Source: Discostella pseudostelligera
Lineage: Eukaryota; Bacillariophyta; Thalassiosirophyceae; Thalassiosirales; Thalassiosiraceae
DNA length: 20,437 nucleotides
Direction: 5' to 3'
NCBI GenBank assembly: GCA_036940085.1
Contig: JALLBK010000158.1
Location: 1 to 20,437, forward strand
In this document: piece by piece, positions 17,200 through 20,437 of the stretch
Layout: each line of letters begins with the position of its first letter
Numbering within the stretch: position 1 is the stretch's first letter
Made by a program: the position numbers and the translations under genes
Notes under the pieces: model-generated
The model's database searches: none
Told to the model about the DNA's origin: nothing
What the model saw: only the letters and a program-made list of their open reading frames with translations

Positions 17200-17713
17200 C
17201 TAGTCGGTAGCTGCGTGAACACACCCTTGATTGGTAGCACTGTTGCCGCAGTGGGGGCATTTTTTCTTGGTGAAGATCGAGCCAATTGCCTCCTTGATTT
17301 TGCACAGGAGATGTTCCTCCCTGGCCTTCTTTCCTGCTGCAGCAGCAACTCGTCCGATAGCTCTGGTGGAATCTCCAATTGGACCTTTGTTCTTTTCAGC
17401 AGCGTAGATGCCACTCAGTGCCGTGAGAATGGCAAGGCATGGGCCACTGTGAAATGATCAAACAGCAACATTTAGCACCGGAATCGATTCGACGAGGGAC
17501 AAGATATCATCCGATCACAACTTACGCTATCATCCAACCTACAATGCCACAACCAACAATGATCGCAGTAGTGGAGGGTTGCTCTGCATCTTCAGTGTAG
17601 TAAGATTCGGGAGCAGTTGCATTACTAGTTGGAGTTGGTACTGCTTTCGCCACAGGAGTGGCGGTGTCAACAGTTCCAAGAGGTTCGAAGGAATAATTGT
17701 CTTTGGCCGTCAT
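17200..17713 (-). CDS. Small two-exon membrane protein with CPHC tail
   Basis: Exons 17713-17526 and 17446-17200 splice across a 79-nt GT-AG intron (GTAAGT to TTTCACAG) into 144 residues with matching phase. The N-terminal half is Thr/Pro/Ala-rich. Residues about 50-78 are a Gly-rich transmembrane segment (AIIVGCGIVGWMIAGPCLAI and on) crossing the splice junction, so the intron splits the helix after Ile62-Ala63. A basic helix, AIGRVAAAAGKKAREEHLL, and a C-terminal KKKCPHCGNSATNQGCVH (Cys126, Cys129, Cys138, His140) follow, which may bind zinc. Exon 2 is read in a frame different from the visible ATG-led open frame at 17160-17414, which is a shadow. I recognise no named family. The gene converges on the acidic protein gene with 175 bp between stops. 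Confidence 0.7.
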
Positions 17714-18059
17714 TTGGAGAACAATGAATTATTGAATCGATATGATAAAATAATGAGATGGGTGAGCAAAAGTTTCTGCAGTATTGAATCCACCGAGAGT
17801 CGTGATCCATGGCATGGCATGGGAAGGAAGTGGGAGCAGAAGCGAGTTCGCGTTCACGAACCTATCGAACTTCACCATTCCAGCATCCACAATGGAATCA
17901 AAAGGGAAGCTCAATTTGGGGTGATGGACAGGCGTGCCCTGCGACCTCGCTCCCACCATCTCGCCATTTCCGGTTCGGACGAGGGTGCAGCCCATGCTCG
18001 GTAGCTGCAGGATTAGCCTAGTAGTAGCCGATACGATAGCATAATCGATAGCATAATCG
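17714..18059. other. Boundary region before the GC-rich block
   Basis: The promoter of the small membrane-protein gene lies here, together with the left side of the repetitive block. It holds GGCATGGCATGGGAAG-type short repeats and, at 18034-18061, a 12-bp direct repeat (CGATAGCATAAT twice, then CGAT). I see no terminal repeat of a transposon that I could prove. A minus-strand 88-codon frame (17729-17995) looks like chance. Confidence 0.35.
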
Positions 18060-18061
18060 AT
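18034..18061 (+). repeat. 2.3 copies of a 12-bp repeat
   Basis: CGATAGCATAAT occurs at 18034-18045 and 18046-18057, followed by CGAT. The repeat ends right at the ATG of the ORF at 18060. It may be replication slippage or the edge of an inserted element. Confidence 0.6.
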
Positions 18062-18383
18062 GCGACATACTACTTCAGGCCAGCGTTCCCTTCGTCACCA
18101 CACGACACCCACATATTTCTCGCAGCGTCGCCGTCAACAGCCGGCCAGAAGCCACCGCAGATCACCATCACCACCAACTCAGGAAATACCCCGACACGCT
18201 AACGAAGAGGTCGAAGTATTCGTGGTGAGACGCTCACCCCGGTTAAATCCCCCACACCCTCCACGCCGCTATCGGTACTGTGTATACCGCGGGAGGGCAT
18301 ATCTGGTGCCGGACTACTCGTCCCACGTGCAAAGCGATTCGGAATCAAGTGGCTCGGGGCCCCCAAGCATTGACAGCGATTAA
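18060..18383 (+). CDS. Upstream part of a probable mobile-element ORF, ends at a single TAA
   Basis: The 107 residues are Arg/His/Pro/Ser-rich and basic at first (RRRQQPARSHRRSPSPP), then contain VRRSPRLNPPHPPRRYRYCV and an acidic Ser tail ending PSIDSD. The frame stops at TAA 18381-18383. Codons CAA (18384-18386) and ATG (18387) follow in the same frame and open into the 512-residue ORF. The composition is continuous across the stop, so the two pieces look like one ORF separated by a nonsense codon, or a programmed readthrough site. No homology is recognised. Confidence 0.5.
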   Translation: MRHTTSGQRSLRHHTTPTYFSQRRRQQPARSHRRSPSPPTQEIPRHANEEVEVFVVRRSPRLNPPHPPRRYRYCVYRGRAYLVPDYSSHVQSDSESSGSGPPSIDSD

Positions 18384-18386
18384 CAA

Positions 18387-19925
18387 ATGGAGGACAGGGG
18401 CGCAACCGCAACAACGCGAGAGTCAGACACCGAGGACGCATCGGAGCGCGGAGGTCACAGACTCCGGGCGCGAGACAACAGTGGCAAAGCCATTCCACGA
18501 ACCCGGGCGGGGGACCCACCGCGCCCATCCAGTCTCTTATCACCTACGCGGGGAGGATTATTGGAGGGCGAGGTAGTGCGGAACGTACTTCGGGTCGACA
18601 CCATTGCGGAGGAAAATCGGAACCAAGCCATACCGCTAGGCACTTACACCTACGGCGGAACGTACGATTCGGAGGACGACGATGATGACAATGACGATGA
18701 CGTCCGCTTCACCGGGGTGGTGCATCACGACGCGGATGAGGCCACGGCGGAGGCGACTAATGTGCAGACAACAACGATGGCGGAACACGCCGACATACCA
18801 CGGGCCACCCCAAACCCCCTCCCTCCAGCCACTACATCGGCATTAGCGACCGCGGCACGGGCGCAACGCATTGGCGAGGGAGCATCACTACAAACGGATC
18901 TCCGTTGGCAATCCGAGGTGGCAGGAGAGGCGGCACTCCAGAAGCAGTTTCGGGAGGAAGTACTACGCCAATTGGATCTCGTGGTGTTTGCATACATGCG
19001 GCCGGGGTCGGCAGCGGTACAACTTCTCCACTCGGCAGCTACTTTTTCTATGCGAGGAGGCGAAACAGACCTCCGTGGCAAGGACTTTGCGTTCATCGGG
19101 GACCGGACGGGCCATCGAAACCCAGCAGCAGTATTACTCCCACCGGAGCAACCGTGGAAATGGCTAACCAAGTCAGCCGTCTTGGATGTCGGAGGATTGG
19201 AACACTTCTACGCCAACCCAGCGAACGCACGCACTCTCTGGAAGCCAGATGTTACAACCGGGGAGCAAAACATCACGGTACCACGTATGCTAATGCTCCC
19301 ACCCCAATTCATTGCATTTTGTACGGAAGAACATAGATCCCCCTTCGCCCTGCACCAATTTGTGGCGGAATATGCTCTCAGGACAGGGGGAGATGATCGA
19401 TTGACTCAATGTAAACTCGTGCTGGATTGGTGCCTCGTCGCCTCCCACCAGGACGCTTCCCCCACAACAAGCGTATTGGCGATGACGATGCAGGCAGCAC
19501 CGGTCGACGACGATGTGCTCGGCAAATGGCTTGCTCGTCGGTTAGAGCATACACTGGGACCGGTAGCCCACCCAACGCCAGCGCCAGCACCGGTGCCAGA
19601 TGCACCGATGCCACCCCAACTACCACCGGGCACGCACCCCATTCCACCTCAAGGCCAACCACCCGACGTATGGGCTCAAATGGCCGCACAACTAACCCAA
19701 GGCATTGTAACGGCAGCAGCAGCACTCCCTCAACATAACACCGGACCATCCCTCCATTCCGACCCAGTATCGGCGTATGAGGAAGGCGGTAAGAAGTACG
19801 ATGAGTACCAGCAAGCGATTTTAAAAGGCTTCGCCCACACCCACGAGCAGAACGAGGTCCCGCGCATCTGGGGGGCATTTCAGAGCACAAAACATATGGA
19901 TACTCAACCCAGCATCGGCGTATGA
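18387..19925 (+). CDS. Gag-like or repeat-family protein, terminated by a duplication
   Basis: The 512-residue frame opens at ATG 18387, in phase with the upstream ORF. It has a basic/acidic low-complexity N-terminus (SEDDDDDNDDDVRF) and then an ordered core, KQFREEVLRQLDLVVFAYMR to SAVLDVGGLEHFYANPANA, and PRMLMLPPQFIAF with EYALRTGG. A Pro-rich linker (TPAPAPVPDAPMPP) leads to YEEGGKKYDEYQQAILKGF. The codons are markedly G+C-richer than in upstream genes. The last residues (TQPSIGV) come from the second copy of a 145-bp tandem duplication read out of frame, so the true C-terminus is the plus-1 shifted frame that continues to the window end. I do not recognise a named family; gag-like structural protein of a retroelement is one guess. 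Confidence 0.5.
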   Translation: MEDRGATATTRESDTEDASERGGHRLRARDNSGKAIPRTRAGDPPRPSSLLSPTRGGLLEGEVVRNVLRVDTIAEENRNQAIPLGTYTYGGTYDSEDDDDDNDDDVRFTGVVHHDADEATAEATNVQTTTMAEHADIPRATPNPLPPATTSALATAARAQRIGEGASLQTDLRWQSEVAGEAALQKQFREEVLRQLDLVVFAYMRPGSAAVQLLHSAATFSMRGGETDLRGKDFAFIGDRTGHRNPAAVLLPPEQPWKWLTKSAVLDVGGLEHFYANPANARTLWKPDVTTGEQNITVPRMLMLPPQFIAFCTEEHRSPFALHQFVAEYALRTGGDDRLTQCKLVLDWCLVASHQDASPTTSVLAMTMQAAPVDDDVLGKWLARRLEHTLGPVAHPTPAPAPVPDAPMPPQLPPGTHPIPPQGQPPDVWAQMAAQLTQGIVTAAAALPQHNTGPSLHSDPVSAYEEGGKKYDEYQQAILKGFAHTHEQNEVPRIWGAFQSTKHMDTQPSIGV

Positions 19926-20051
19926 GGAAGGCGGTAAGAAGTACGACGAGTACCAGCAAGCAATTTTAAAAGGCTTCGCCCACACCCACGAGCAAAATGA
20001 GGTCCCGCGCATCTGGGGGGCATTTCAGAGTACAAAACATATGGATACTCA
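19762..20051 (+). repeat. 145-bp tandem duplication (19762-19906 and 19907-20051)
   Basis: Both copies run from ACCCAG to GATACTCA. They differ at six positions, all transitions; five are synonymous in the parent reading frame (GAT/GAC, GCG/GCA, CAG/CAA, AAC/AAT, AGC/AGT) and one gives Val to Ala (GTA/GCA). The length is not a multiple of three, so the duplication shifts the frame by one base and truncates the ORF at 19925. Confidence 0.93.
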
Positions 20052-20437
20052 TCGGGATAACATCACACGGGCAATGATGGTATGGGCAACTTCGCAGCAG
20101 CAACATGTCCCCATCGATCGGAGCCTCTACCTGCCGGTCACGACACTACGAGAAATTCTTGCGCTACGGTTCAACCCAGGGGGAACGATGGCCGAGCTCG
20201 ACACGGCGGACAGTGGCCTCTCCATTCTGATTTGCCGGGCGCGATCTTCCGAGAGCAAGACGGCTTTAAAGCGTCGGGAGCTCGCAGAAGAACGTACACG
20301 GGCCACACGCACCCTGGCGGAGGAAGAACGACTCGGGACGGACTCCTCATCAAAACTGTGCCCGGAAGATTACAATGAACTTCTACGATGCTTGGGAACC
20401 TACTGTGCACTATTGCACACCCTCTTCGGACGAAAAT
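19909..20437 (+). pseudogene. 3' part of the same ORF, out of frame, runs off the window
   Basis: Read in the frame of the second copy, the protein repeats YEEGGKKYDEYQQAILKGF and continues with RDNITRAMMVWATS, PIDRSLYLPVTTLREILALR, KRRELAEERTRATRTLAEEE (a charged helix that may form a coiled coil) and LLRCLGTYCALLHTLFG, still open at the window edge. No stop occurs from 19921 to 20437, so the frame was intact before the duplication. Partial at 3'. Confidence 0.65.

Noticed and set aside
17160..17414. 84-codon minus-strand frame
   Set aside because: The spliced second exon of the small membrane protein reads the same DNA in a different frame with a conserved-looking CPHC tail; this one is a shadow.
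19378..19959. 193-codon minus-strand frame opposite the GC-rich ORF
   Set aside because: GC-rich DNA gives long antisense frames; the sense frame has the ordered protein pattern.
18060..20437. CRISPR, integron or prophage explanation for the GC-rich block
   Set aside because: No spaced repeats, integrase or phage structural pattern; the surrounding genes have eukaryotic introns.

Overview
The window looks like nuclear DNA of a stramenopile, most likely a centric diatom (Thalassiosira, Skeletonema or Cyclotella type). The reasons are compact eukaryotic genes with short GT-AG introns (72 to 115 nt, plus one in-frame candidate of 195 nt), Ser/Thr/Asp/Asn low-complexity insertions inside conserved domains, presequence-like or signal-peptide N-termini, and no operons or Shine-Dalgarno sites. 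The species assignment is inference; I could not run a search.

Layout. 1-1170: no convincing gene, but two nested imperfect inverted repeats that look like a MITE-type element. 1331-2907 (+): a Cys-rich 'SCN..AC' repeat surface-protein gene whose frame is broken at least twice. 3212-4657 (-) and 5254-6186 (+): a divergent pair, an unrecognised possibly mitochondrial protein and a frataxin-like protein, sharing a promoter with four GGCGGGA sites. 6493-8842 (-): three tandem secreted DUF6174-type paralogs, the third broken by one frameshift. 9016-10244 (-): a four-exon gene for a two-helix membrane protein with a coiled-coil-like tail. 10635-11939 (-) and 12200-13732 (+): a second divergent pair, a membrane thioredoxin/PDI-like protein (CGIC) and the three-exon GPN-loop GTPase GPN2, again with GGCGGGA/GGCGCGA sites between them. 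13891-14655 (-): a zinc-knuckle plus SET-like protein. 15255-17024 (+): an unrecognised acidic, Ser-rich protein. 17200-17713 (-): a small two-exon membrane protein whose second exon lies in a frame with no ATG-led ORF. 18060-20437 (+): a visibly more GC-rich block with a two-part ORF split by one in-frame TAA and then broken by a 145-bp tandem duplication. It is probably a repetitive or mobile-element gene and runs off the window.

Functional picture. The only recognisable housekeeping roles are iron-sulfur/iron handling (frataxin-like), GTPase-assisted RNA polymerase assembly (GPN2) and disulfide chemistry in the secretory pathway (TMX-like). The genes do not form a pathway. The feature that links loci is an E2F-like motif (TTTGGCGGGAA and variants), clustered in three promoters, two of them bidirectional. 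The most unusual structures are the 145-bp duplication whose two copies differ almost only at synonymous sites, the one-stop interruption of the same reading frame, the indel-broken DUF6174 copy, and low-complexity insertions placed inside the frataxin fold and the GPN2 GTPase core.
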